From Brevundimonas vesicularis (GTDB taxonomy: Bacteria > Pseudomonadota > Alphaproteobacteria > Caulobacterales > Caulobacteraceae), in contig NZ_CP115671.1 of NCBI RefSeq assembly GCF_027886425.1, positions 2,790,001-2,854,000 of the forward strand: a stretch of DNA of 64,000 nucleotides, read 5' to 3'. A model generated the notes under the pieces. The model was not told the origin of the DNA, did not search any database, and saw only the letters and a program-made list of their open reading frames with translations. Each line of letters opens with the position of its first letter. Position 1 is the stretch's first letter. Of this stretch, positions 24,761-32,446 are shown one piece after another. Both the position numbers and the translations under genes were made by a program.

Positions 24761-25663
24761 ATGCGCTATCGCCCCTTCGGCGTCTCCGGCTCCGCCATCT
24801 CCAACCTGACGCTGAGTTTCGGCGCCGACGTGCTGAAGCGCGGGCGCGAGGCCGGGCTGGACCTGCTGTATTCGGCGCTGGAGGCCGGGGTGAACAGCTA
24901 TCGGCTGGAGACCGCCGACCCGGTGGCGGCCGAGGTGCTGGGCGAGGCCCTGTCGCATGTGGATCGCAAGCTCGTCTACGTCAGCCTGATGCTGGGCGCC
25001 GGCGACGGCCGCGACCAGCAGCGCGACTTTTCGGCCCAGGGGATGACGGCGGCCATTGATCGGGTGCTGCACTTCTCGGGCCTGGGATGGATCGACGTGG
25101 CGGTGCTGCACGAGCCGGGCGAGACCGAACTGGCGCAATCGTCGCTCAGCGCGCTGAAGGCCATGCGCGCCACCGGACGGATCAAGCTTTTGGGCATCGC
25201 CGGCGGCGGCGACGTGATGGACGCCTATGTGTCGACCGGGGCGTTCGACGCCCTGCTGACGCCGTTCGACATCAACGCCGACTGGAAGATCCGAAACCGC
25301 ATCCGCTCGGCGCGCGAGCAGGACATGGCGGTCTTCGCCTACGATTTCTACGCCGACCGGCGCGCCCGAGCGCCCGATGCGCCGATCTTCAAAAAGGGGC
25401 TGTTCGGCTTCGGCAAGGACAAGCGTCCCGTCGATACGCCCAAGAAGGACGCCTTCGGCTTCCTGTACCGCACCCAGAACTGGACGGCCGAGGCGATCTG
25501 CCTGTCCTACGTGCTGACCGACCCGTCGGTATCCAGCGTGATCGTCAATCCGACCGACACCGATCGGTTGGCGACATTGGCCGCCGCGCCCGAGCGGGAC
25601 ATGCCGCCGGGCCTGGCCGCGCAGATCGAGATGGCGCGCGTCGTGGCCAATCAGGCGGCCTGA
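24761..25663 (+). CDS. Divergent aldo/keto reductase-like protein
   Basis: A 300-residue protein with the overall shape of an aldo/keto reductase: MRYRPFGVSGSAISNLTLSF at the start, WIDVAVLHEPGE in mid-chain, AMRATGRIKLLGIAG, and a C-terminal SSVIVNPTDTDRLATL. The catalytic tetrad looks incomplete. The usual DTA...Y segment reads SYRLETADPVAAEVL and the Lys strand reads LVYVSLMLG, while the His is kept. It may therefore be a non-catalytic or altered member. It starts five bases after bolA and lies before grxD, so co-transcription is likely. Confidence 0.78.
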   Translation: MRYRPFGVSGSAISNLTLSFGADVLKRGREAGLDLLYSALEAGVNSYRLETADPVAAEVLGEALSHVDRKLVYVSLMLGAGDGRDQQRDFSAQGMTAAIDRVLHFSGLGWIDVAVLHEPGETELAQSSLSALKAMRATGRIKLLGIAGGGDVMDAYVSTGAFDALLTPFDINADWKIRNRIRSAREQDMAVFAYDFYADRRARAPDAPIFKKGLFGFGKDKRPVDTPKKDAFGFLYRTQNWTAEAICLSYVLTDPSVSSVIVNPTDTDRLATLAAAPERDMPPGLAAQIEMARVVANQAA

Positions 25664-25754
25664 CCAGCCCCAGCGGCTGTGCAGAACGTCGCGGACGCCT
25701 TGACCGCGCCCGTTCGGCTCCCTAGCTGACGGGCTTCACGAAAGGCCCTTATCC

Positions 25755-26108
25755 GTGACCGACACCGCCCAAGCCGCCGATCCCGTTCACGCCTTCATCG
25801 GCGAAACCGTCGCCCAGAACGACGTGGTTCTGTTCATGAAGGGCACGCCGGACCAGCCGCGCTGCGGCTTCTCGTCCCTGGCGGTGCAGATCCTGGATCA
25901 TGTCGGCGCCGGCTTCGTGGGCGTGGACGTGCTGCAGGACGAAGCCCTGCGCGAAGGCATCAAGAGCTTCACCGACTGGCCCACCATTCCGCAGCTCTAT
26001 GTGAAGGGCGAGTTCGTGGGCGGATCGGACATTATCCGCGAGATGTTCCAGGCCGGCGAACTTCAGGCCCTTATGGTCGAGAAGGGCGTGCCGCTCGGCG
26101 AGGCCTGA
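25755..26108 (+). CDS. grxD: Monothiol CGFS glutaredoxin (Grx4 type)
   Basis: A 117-residue monothiol glutaredoxin that carries [2Fe-2S] clusters with glutathione. It has VLFMKGTPDQPRCGFSS with the CGFS active site, TDWPTIPQLYVKGEFVGG and the GGSDI glutathione-binding loop. It pairs functionally with BolA encoded just upstream. The TGATG overlap with the following thioesterase gene suggests coupling. Confidence 0.95.
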   Translation: MTDTAQAADPVHAFIGETVAQNDVVLFMKGTPDQPRCGFSSLAVQILDHVGAGFVGVDVLQDEALREGIKSFTDWPTIPQLYVKGEFVGGSDIIREMFQAGELQALMVEKGVPLGEA

Positions 26109-26548
26109 TGGCCAGGAAGACCCTCACGCCGCGCGAGGACCGCGAGGTCTTCGTCGTGCCGCTGGACGTGCGGCCCGAGCACATCGACGCCAACGGCCAC
26201 GTCAACAACGTCGTCTATGTCGGCTGGCTGCAGGATGCGGGCACGGCGCACTGGAACGCGCGCTTCGACGAGGCGACGCGGATGAAATGGTCGTGGGTCG
26301 CGACCCGGCATGAGATCGACTATCTGCGCGGCATCGAGCCGGGCGCCGAGGGCGTGGTCGCCCGCACCTGGGTCGGCGATCCGCAGGGACCGCGCTTCAC
26401 CCGCTATGTCCGCATCGAGGACGCCCAGGGCCGCGTCTGCGCCCAGGGCGTCACCGAATGGGTGCTGGTGGACGCTGCGACCCTGAGGCCGCAGCGCATT
26501 CCGCCAGACATGCTGGTCGTGTTCGAGACGCCTACTTCAGCGGATTGA
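26108..26548 (+). CDS. 4HBT-type acyl-CoA thioesterase
   Basis: A 146-residue hotdog-fold thioesterase. DVRPEHIDANGHVNNVVYVG is the 4-hydroxybenzoyl-CoA/YbgC-type signature, with Asp and His-Val-Asn-Asn around the active site, and HEIDYLRGIEPGAEGVVART follows. The acyl substrate is unknown. Translation is likely coupled to grxD through the shared TGATG. Its 3' end overlaps the convergent lipoprotein gene by 17 bases. Confidence 0.88.
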   Translation: MARKTLTPREDREVFVVPLDVRPEHIDANGHVNNVVYVGWLQDAGTAHWNARFDEATRMKWSWVATRHEIDYLRGIEPGAEGVVARTWVGDPQGPRFTRYVRIEDAQGRVCAQGVTEWVLVDAATLRPQRIPPDMLVVFETPTSAD

Positions 26549-26927
26549 GGATCCGGGCCGGCGTGCCGGGCTCCAGGCCCAGGTCGGCATAGGTCCAGCG
26601 CAGCTCGACGCCGTCCGGGACCAGGGCCTTGCACAGGTCCTGTTTGGTGCGGCGAAGCGTGATCTCGGCTGGCGAGCCGTCCGACACCGACAGTTCGAAA
26701 TCCGACGCCTGGGTGCAGCCGTTGGAATCGACGCGCGCCCCCAAAGCGCCGTCGGCGAACCGGGCTTCGCGGATGGCCTCGGCCGGCGGGGCGTCGTCGC
26801 GGCGCAGGTTCACCGAGACGTTTTCGCCCGCGTCGCTGTCATAGATGACGCAGGCCGACAGCAGCGGCGCGACCAGGGCCGCGATCGCCAACCCCTTAAT
26901 CATCGGGCCCTTGACCAGGCTGCGCAT
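26532..26927 (-). CDS. Small lipoprotein, paralogue of 30770-31135
   Basis: A 131-residue lipoprotein precursor: hydrophobic IKGLAIAALVAPLLSAC with the lipobox Cys, then a domain with SNGCTQASDF, ITLRRTKQDLC, GVELRW and LGLEPGTPARILNP. The same set of motifs, including two conserved cysteines, occurs in the product of 30770-31135. The ATG overlaps the stop of the tiny lipoprotein gene upstream (TGATG). Function unknown; the two cysteines could form a disulfide in the periplasm. Confidence 0.75.
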   Translation of the reverse strand: MRSLVKGPMIKGLAIAALVAPLLSACVIYDSDAGENVSVNLRRDDAPPAEAIREARFADGALGARVDSNGCTQASDFELSVSDGSPAEITLRRTKQDLCKALVPDGVELRWTYADLGLEPGTPARILNPLK

Positions 26928-27043
26928 CACTGACCCGAGGCCGGCGCGGTGATGACGCGCGTGGTCGGCTTTTCAGTCGAGACGATGATACAGCCCGACA
27001 GCAGCGGGGCGGCGATGGCGATGGCGAGAGCGAGACGAAGCAT
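26927..27043 (-). CDS. Tiny lipoprotein of 38 residues
   Basis: MLRLALAIAIAAPLLSGC is a complete lipoprotein signal with lipobox LSGC, followed by only about 20 residues (IIVSTEKPTTRV and a short tail). The signal resembles that of the next gene (APLLSAC). Its stop overlaps the downstream start as TGATG, which supports real translation and an operon. It resembles entericidin-like or leader lipopeptides in size only; no function can be assigned. Confidence 0.55.
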   Translation of the reverse strand: MLRLALAIAIAAPLLSGCIIVSTEKPTTRVITAPASGQ

Positions 27044-27102
27044 TGGTGTGTTCCCCAGTTGAAGCTTGACCCTTTTGTGCCGCGTGGGCCGGGCGTGCAC
27101 AC

Positions 27103-27138
27103 GTGAATAATCGGAAAGCTGGGTGAACAATCGGAAAG
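27103..27138. repeat. Direct repeat with 20-base period in a divergent promoter
   Basis: GTGAATAATCGGAAAG at 27103-27118 and GTGAACAATCGGAAAG at 27123-27138 differ at one base and are spaced by two helical turns. They lie between the divergent lipoprotein operon and the ene-reductase gene. A transcription-factor site is likely; the factor is unknown. Confidence 0.55.
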
Positions 27139-27209
27139 GATCGGGGTTGAACGTGACCGCAACCGCCATAGCTACAGTCCCCCCTCTCCTGCCCCACGGA
27201 TCGTCCTTC

Positions 27210-28322
27210 ATGAGCCAGCTGTTCTCGCCCCGCGCCGTCGGCCCCCTGACGCTGAAGAACCGCGTCGCCATCGCGCCGATGTGCCAGTATTCGGCCATCG
27301 ACGGCGTGCCCCAGCCCTGGCACGTGCAGCATCTGGGCCGACTGGCGATCTCCGGCGCGGGACTGGTCATTGTCGAGGCCACGGGAGTCGAGGCGGCGGG
27401 ACGGATCACGCCGGACGACACCGGCCTGTGGAACGACGCGCAGGAAGAGGCCTTCGCCCGGATCATCCGCGACATCCGCACCTACAGCGACACGCCGATC
27501 GGCGTCCAGTTGGCCCACGCCGGACGCAAGGCCTCGACCAGCGCGCCGTGGAAGGGCGGCGGCGCGCTGAAACCCGAAGACGGCGCGTGGGAAACCTTCA
27601 GCGCCTCGGCCGAACCGTTCAAGGATGACTGGCACACGCCGACCGCCATGACCCCGGCCGACATGGACCGGGTCGTCGCCGCATTCGAAGACGCCGCGCG
27701 GCGCGCGGACCGGGCCGGGTTCGATCTGGTCGAACTGCACGCCGCCCACGGCTATCTGCTGACCCAGTTCCTGTCGCCGGTGTCCAACCACCGCGCCGAC
27801 GAGTTCGGCGGATCCTATGAGAACCGGGCGCGCTTCCCGCTGCGGGTCGCCCAGGCCCTGCGCGACGCCTGGCCCCGGACGAAGGCGTTGGGCGTGCGCT
27901 TCAACGGCTCGGACTGGGTCGAGGGCGGCATCGCCTTGGACGAGGTGACGGCCTTTGGTCAGGCGCTGCACGACATGGGCTATGACTATCTGCACCTGAC
28001 GTCGGGCGGGAATGTCGCGCGCGCCGACATTCCGGGCGGCGAGCCGGGCTATCAACTGCGGTTCGCCCAGGCCGTGAAAGCGGCGACGCCTGAGGCCGAT
28101 GTGATGGCCGTCGGCATGATCTTCGATCCGCAGCAGGCCGAAGAGATCGTCCGCTCCGGTCAGGCCGACTTCATCGCCATCGCACGCGCGGCGCTGGACG
28201 ATCCGCACTGGGCGCACCATGCGGCCGTCGCCCTGGGTGAGGATGAAGGCCTGCCGGTGCAGTATCGCGGCGCCGCCAAGGGCGTTTGGCCCGCCTATGA
28301 TCGCGCCAACACCCCCGCCTGA
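27210..28322 (+). CDS. Old yellow enzyme, NADH:flavin oxidoreductase
   Basis: A 370-residue FMN ene-reductase of the YqjM/NamA-like class, reducing activated C=C bonds with NAD(P)H. Features: SPRAVGPLTLKNRVAIAPMC with the class-typical Cys near the flavin, QHLGRLAISGAGLVIVEAT, GVQLAHAGRKAS, ELHAAHGYLLTQFLSPVSN with the substrate-binding His pair, ADEFGGSYENRARFPL and a C-terminal DFIAIARAALDDPHW. ATG 27210 begins the conserved protein. The stop abuts that of the convergent GGDEF/EAL gene inside the palindrome at 28315-28330. Confidence 0.93.
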   Translation: MSQLFSPRAVGPLTLKNRVAIAPMCQYSAIDGVPQPWHVQHLGRLAISGAGLVIVEATGVEAAGRITPDDTGLWNDAQEEAFARIIRDIRTYSDTPIGVQLAHAGRKASTSAPWKGGGALKPEDGAWETFSASAEPFKDDWHTPTAMTPADMDRVVAAFEDAARRADRAGFDLVELHAAHGYLLTQFLSPVSNHRADEFGGSYENRARFPLRVAQALRDAWPRTKALGVRFNGSDWVEGGIALDEVTAFGQALHDMGYDYLHLTSGGNVARADIPGGEPGYQLRFAQAVKAATPEADVMAVGMIFDPQQAEEIVRSGQADFIAIARAALDDPHWAHHAAVALGEDEGLPVQYRGAAKGVWPAYDRANTPA

Positions 28323-28330
28323 TCAGGCGG
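28315..28330. repeat. Palindrome containing two abutting stop codons
   Basis: CCGCCTGATCAGGCGG is a perfect 16-base palindrome in which TGA (ene-reductase) and TCA (stop of the minus-strand gene) abut. CCTTTT follows on the plus strand, so a weak terminator is possible. Confidence 0.4.
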
Positions 28331-30674
28331 CCTTTTCCATCGAAGGGTCGACGGCCCACAAGACCCGTGCGGCCGCCTGGACTTCCGCCTCGGCCGTCTT
28401 CTGGGGGCGGCCGAGCAGATAGCCCTGGACCTCGTCGCAGCCCTGGTCGCGCAGGAAAGCCAACTGCTCAAGCGTTTCGACGCCCTCGGCCAGGACGGGG
28501 ATATGCAGGCTCTCGCCCAGGGCCAGGACGGCGCGAATGATGGCGGCCGACTGAGGTCCGCCGTCCAGTTCGGACATGAAGGAGCGATCCAGCTTGATCT
28601 TGTCGAACGGGAAGGCGCGCAGGGTCGATAGCGACGAATAGCCGGTGCCGAAGTCATCCATGGCGATGGAGACGCCCAGCAGCTTCAACTGACGCAGGAC
28701 GTGGGTCGTGCGCTCCATGTCGGTGATCATGGCTGTCTCGGTGATCTCCAGCTCCAGCCGCGACGGCGACAGGCCGGTCTCGACCAAAACCTGATGCACC
28801 AGGCGCGGCAGGTCGACGTGGCCTAGCTGCACCGGCGACAGGTTGACGGCGATCTTGTGCGGTTCGGTCCAGCTGGCGGCCTCGGCGCAGGCGGTGCGCA
28901 ACACCCATTCGCCGATCGGCAGGATCAGGCCGTTCTCTTCGGCCAGAGGAATGAAGTCGGCCGGCGAGATGAAGGTCCCGTCCGGTTGGATCCAGCGCAG
29001 CAGCACCTCGTAACCCGTGATGTCGCCGGTATCGACGGCGGCCTGCAGCTGCCAGTTCAGGCTGAACTGGCCCTGATCCAGGGCCTCACGCATCTGTTGA
29101 GCCATGCGGCGGCGATTGCGCACCGCCTCGTCCATCTCCTCCTCATAGAAGCAGACGTCGGTCCCCAGCGAGGCCTTGGCGCGGTACATCGCCAAGTCCG
29201 CGTCATTGATCAGGGCCGACGGGTCGTGGGCGTCGTCGGGCCAGATCGCGATGCCGGTGCTGAGGCCGCAGGCGACCTCGGCATGATCCAGCACGACCGG
29301 GGCGGTGACGGCATCGCGCAGGCGCGCGACCAGATCCAGGGCGTCGTCCTTGTGCTGGATCGGCACGACGGCGACGAACTCGTCCCCGCCCAGGCGCGCG
29401 ATGAATTCGTCGTGGCGCAGGCAGGCGCGCATCCGTTCGGCGATCTGGATCAGCAGTTGGTCGCCGGCGGCATGACCGTGAACGTCGTTAACCTCCTTGA
29501 ACCGGTCCAGATCCATGGCCAAGAGGGCCACCTTGTTCGGAACGGTCAGGTCGGCGGTCTGGCGCGTCAGCCATTCCAGGAAGGACGAACGGTTGGGCAG
29601 GCCGGTCAGGCCGTCGTTGCGCGCCAGATGGGCGATGCGACGCTCCTGCGCCTGACGCATCCGCAGATCGCGCACGGCGTAGATCATGATGTGATCCATA
29701 CCGCAGTCGCGGCGCACGGCGATCTCGACGGGGATGTCCGCCCCGCCTTCGGCGATCAGTTTGGACTGGCTCAGGCCGTTGACCGCCAGATCGGCGACGC
29801 CGGCGATCCAGCGCGACAGCGGTTCGCCGATCAGGGCGTGGTGAGGGACGCCCGCCAGATCGGCGAAGGCGGCGTTGGCGGCCAGGATGACGCCGTCCTG
29901 TTCGACCACCATGCCATCGACGCTGCCTTCGATCAGATGATCCAGGCGCGCCTTGGCCTGAAGCCGGGACTGGACGTCCAGGGCGTGGCTGGCGACGCCG
30001 GTGCCCAGCATCATCAATCCAACGGCGGAGACGGCGAAGGCCAGGACCAGATTGGTCGATCCGACAGCGCCCATATCGACCAGCGCGCCGACCGGCACGA
30101 TCGTCATGGCGGCCATGCCGGTGAAATGCAGGGCCACGATGCCGAGGACCATCAGCACGACCGGAACGACCTTGCCGGACTGCCGGGCGCGATTGAACGC
30201 CAAGGCGCCCAAGACGACCGCCCCCGCCACGGAGGCGACGACATAGGCGGCCGACCAGTGGATGACGGCGTCGGTCGCAAAGGCCGCCATGCCGGTATAG
30301 TGCATGGCCACCACGGTCAGGCCGAACAGCACGCCGCCGATCTCGGCCGAGGCGGGCATCCGGCGCGAAGCCACCCACAGCGCCAGCGCGCTGCCGGCGA
30401 TGGCGACACCCAGGGACAAGCCGGTCAGGACGGGGCCGTAGCTGATGGTGACGCCGGGCTCATAGGCGATCATCGCCACGAAATGGGTGCACCAGATCGT
30501 CGCCCCGGTTGCCACCGCACCCATGAAGGCCCAAGCCAGACGCGTGCCCTTTTCGGCGGCGCGCAGGCGGCGATACAGGCGGAAGGTGATGATCGAACCG
30601 ATCAGGCACAGGCCGGCGGCCAACGCGACGAGCCAGAGATTGTGGTCGTCGGTCAGGCAGGTGAGAAAGCGCAT
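28323..30674 (-). CDS. MHYT-PAS-GGDEF-EAL cyclic-di-GMP signalling protein
   Basis: A 783-residue membrane protein. The N-terminal seven-helix MHYT sensor shows WCTHFVAMIAYEPG, VVAMHYTGMAAF and VALHFTGMAAM, proposed in this family to bind copper and sense gases. A PAS domain follows (LIEGSVDGMVVEQDGVILAA), then a GGDEF domain with intact GGDEF (IARLGGDEFVAVV) and an EAL domain with EVLLRW in place of EALLR, plus DDFGTGYSSLSTLRAFPFDK. Both halves look possibly active, the EAL first motif being a conservative variant. It probably tunes c-di-GMP for motility or attachment; the direction of activity cannot be predicted. Confidence 0.93.
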   Translation of the reverse strand: MRFLTCLTDDHNLWLVALAAGLCLIGSIITFRLYRRLRAAEKGTRLAWAFMGAVATGATIWCTHFVAMIAYEPGVTISYGPVLTGLSLGVAIAGSALALWVASRRMPASAEIGGVLFGLTVVAMHYTGMAAFATDAVIHWSAAYVVASVAGAVVLGALAFNRARQSGKVVPVVLMVLGIVALHFTGMAAMTIVPVGALVDMGAVGSTNLVLAFAVSAVGLMMLGTGVASHALDVQSRLQAKARLDHLIEGSVDGMVVEQDGVILAANAAFADLAGVPHHALIGEPLSRWIAGVADLAVNGLSQSKLIAEGGADIPVEIAVRRDCGMDHIMIYAVRDLRMRQAQERRIAHLARNDGLTGLPNRSSFLEWLTRQTADLTVPNKVALLAMDLDRFKEVNDVHGHAAGDQLLIQIAERMRACLRHDEFIARLGGDEFVAVVPIQHKDDALDLVARLRDAVTAPVVLDHAEVACGLSTGIAIWPDDAHDPSALINDADLAMYRAKASLGTDVCFYEEEMDEAVRNRRRMAQQMREALDQGQFSLNWQLQAAVDTGDITGYEVLLRWIQPDGTFISPADFIPLAEENGLILPIGEWVLRTACAEAASWTEPHKIAVNLSPVQLGHVDLPRLVHQVLVETGLSPSRLELEITETAMITDMERTTHVLRQLKLLGVSIAMDDFGTGYSSLSTLRAFPFDKIKLDRSFMSELDGGPQSAAIIRAVLALGESLHIPVLAEGVETLEQLAFLRDQGCDEVQGYLLGRPQKTAEAEVQAAARVLWAVDPSMEKAA

Positions 30675-30769
30675 GAAGCTACAGACCTTGGGAGGACGGT
30701 CTGTCGTCGTAGCGGACGTTGCTTAATCAGACGCGCTCGAACAGGCTTAACGAAACGCTACGGCCGTAT

Positions 30770-31135
30770 TCAGGAGCGGGGCATCTGATAGGGGTTGTTG
30801 ACGCTGACGGGCGAGCCGGGCGTCAGGCCCAGCTCCTCGAACGACCACTTCAGCTCGACGCCCTGGACCAGGTCCTGCTTGCACTTGTCCTCGTCGATGC
30901 GGCGCAGGGTGATGACGGCGCTGCCGCCCTGCAGGCTGACGATCGGGATCAGGTCTTCCTTGGCCGTGCAGCCGTTCGAACTGACCCAGAAGACGGCCTG
31001 GTCCTTGGTGAAGGCGGCGGCGTGGATCGGCTCCAGCGCGCCGGGCATGCCCGCGGTGGAGACGGTGGGCTCGCCGCGGCTGGCGCAGGCGGCCAGGCCC
31101 GCCGATGCGGCGGCGATCAAAGCCAAGCGTTTCAT
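30770..31135 (-). CDS. Small lipoprotein, paralogue of 26532-26927
   Basis: A 121-residue lipoprotein: MKRLALIAAASAGLAAC gives a lipobox signal with Cys17. The mature part has SNGCTAKEDLIPIV, SAVITLRRIDEDKC, GVELKWSFEELGLTPGSPV, matching the product of 26532-26927 motif by motif (NGCT, ITLRR, D-x-C, GVEL-x-W, LGL-x-PG-x-P). ATG 31135 was chosen because the lipoprotein signal starts there; the open frame runs a little further upstream. Function unknown. Confidence 0.75.
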   Translation of the reverse strand: MKRLALIAAASAGLAACASRGEPTVSTAGMPGALEPIHAAAFTKDQAVFWVSSNGCTAKEDLIPIVSLQGGSAVITLRRIDEDKCKQDLVQGVELKWSFEELGLTPGSPVSVNNPYQMPRS

Positions 31136-31222
31136 GATGGAGTCGCGCAACTGACGACCTCCCCTGCCTCAAAGCCTGAACCGGCCGAGAATGCGCCTGT
31201 TCGCCCTTGGAGGGAACAGGAT

Positions 31223-31255
31223 AAAAAACGAAAGGCCCCGGACGAATCCGAGGCC
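31223..31255 (-). terminator. Rho-independent terminator downstream of rpsD
   Basis: On the minus strand, GGCCTCGGA-TTCG-TCCGGGGCC forms a nine-base stem with one G-U pair and a UUCG tetraloop, followed by TTTCGTTTTTT. It lies about 90 bases past the rpsD stop. Confidence 0.9.
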
Positions 31256-31329
31256 CTCCAAACTGAACACTTCAAAGGGACCACCACGGGGCTCAAGTAG
31301 CCCGAAGGGCGATAGCCCCCTTGAAGAAG

Positions 31330-31354
31330 GCTTCGTAAGCTCCGCTTACGAAGC
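31330..31354 (-). repeat. Inverted repeat spanning the rpsD stop codon
   Basis: GCTTCGTAAGC and GCTTACGAAGC are perfect 11-base arms around a TCC spacer. On the minus strand the TAA stop of rpsD lies within the first arm, so the last codons and the stop are part of a hairpin. Confidence 0.6.
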
Positions 31355-31963
31355 GTAGTATTCGACGACCAGGTTCGGTTCCATCTTCACGGCGTACGGC
31401 ACGTCCGACAGTTCCGGCACGCGGACGTAGCGAACCGAGAACGAGCGGTCCGACAGTTCCAGGTAATCCGGCACGTCGCGTTCCGACGACTGCTGGGCTT
31501 CGAGCACCAGAGCCATGTTGCGCGACTTTTCCTTCACGGTGACGACGTCTTCCGGCTTCACGCGGTAGGAGGCGATGTCGACCTTCTTGCCGTTGACCAG
31601 GACGTGGCCGTGGCTGACGAACTGGCGGGCGGCCCAGACGGTCGGGACGAACTTGGCGCGGTAGACGACGGCGTCCAGGCGCGATTCCAGCAGACCGATC
31701 AGGTTTTCCGAGGTGTTGCCCTTGCGACGCGCGGCCTCGTCATAGGTCTTGGCGAACTGCTTCTCGGTGATGTTGCCGTAGTAGCCCTTCAGCTTCTGCT
31801 TGGCCTTCAGTTGCAGACCGAAGTCCGAGACCTTGGACTTGCGACGCTGGCCGTGCTGGCCGGGACCGTAAGAACGCTTGTTGACCGGCGACTTGGCGCG
31901 GCCCCACAGGTTCTCACCCATGGCCCGGTCGATCTTGTACTTGGCGCTGTGGCGCTTGGACAT
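31346..31963 (-). CDS. rpsD: 30S ribosomal protein S4
   Basis: Primary 16S rRNA-binding protein of the small subunit, 205 residues, the standard length. It begins MSKRHSAKYKIDRAMGENLW and shows the S4 RNA-binding domain (RLDAVVYRAKFVPTVWAARQ, then FVSHGHVLVNGKKVDI). In many alphaproteobacteria it stands alone, as here, rather than in the alpha operon. The last codons form a hairpin with the stop, and a UUCG terminator follows. Confidence 0.98.
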   Translation of the reverse strand: MSKRHSAKYKIDRAMGENLWGRAKSPVNKRSYGPGQHGQRRKSKVSDFGLQLKAKQKLKGYYGNITEKQFAKTYDEAARRKGNTSENLIGLLESRLDAVVYRAKFVPTVWAARQFVSHGHVLVNGKKVDIASYRVKPEDVVTVKEKSRNMALVLEAQQSSERDVPDYLELSDRSFSVRYVRVPELSDVPYAVKMEPNLVVEYYAS

Positions 31964-32213
31964 TCTATTCTCTTTTCGACGATACGGCCCGGCATCCCCT
32001 GGATTGGGAATGCGATCTCAACGGCGGTCCACGCATCTTCCGTCATTCATCCCGGCCCCGCCGAAGCGGACCCGTGGAAGGCGGCGCTTATGGCCAGCGA
32101 GGGCGGCGGAGTCAAGCACGGCGGGCCGTTAAGCACGATGGAATGGAACGATCCCGTCGCCCCACCCTTCCCTTGACGCAACCGAACCACGCATGAGGAC
32201 AAGGAGGAGTGGA

Positions 32214-32435
32214 ATGCAGCCCGAACCCAACAGCTTTCAGACCGGCCTGTCCGACAAGGCCATGCAGACGCTGAAGACGCAGCTGGTCGATCTGGTCGAG
32301 CCTTTGAGCGATCATCAACTGCTCGATCTCGCCGACGGCATCCATGAGATGCTGCGCCAGCGTCGCATGGTTCGCCAGCACCATGCCGAGCGCATGAATG
32401 CGCGCACCCGGCACGGCGTGGATCTTCGCATCTAG
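32214..32435 (+). CDS. Small hypothetical protein
   Basis: A 73-residue predicted protein (MQPEPNSFQTGLSDKAMQTL, then DLVEPLSDHQLLDLADGIHE), helical and charged, without signal peptide. ATG 32214 follows an excellent AAGGAGGAG ribosome site; an in-frame ATG at 32193 is less well placed. No family is recognised. It is the only gene between divergent rpsD and the convergent MBL gene. Confidence 0.65.
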   Translation: MQPEPNSFQTGLSDKAMQTLKTQLVDLVEPLSDHQLLDLADGIHEMLRQRRMVRQHHAERMNARTRHGVDLRI

Positions 32436-32446
32436 TCCTTCGCGGC

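Noticed and set aside
28857..30788. A 643-codon frame opposite the MHYT-GGDEF-EAL gene
   Set aside because: The minus-strand gene has clear domains and motifs; the opposite frame is Gln/Asp/Gly/His-rich without any.
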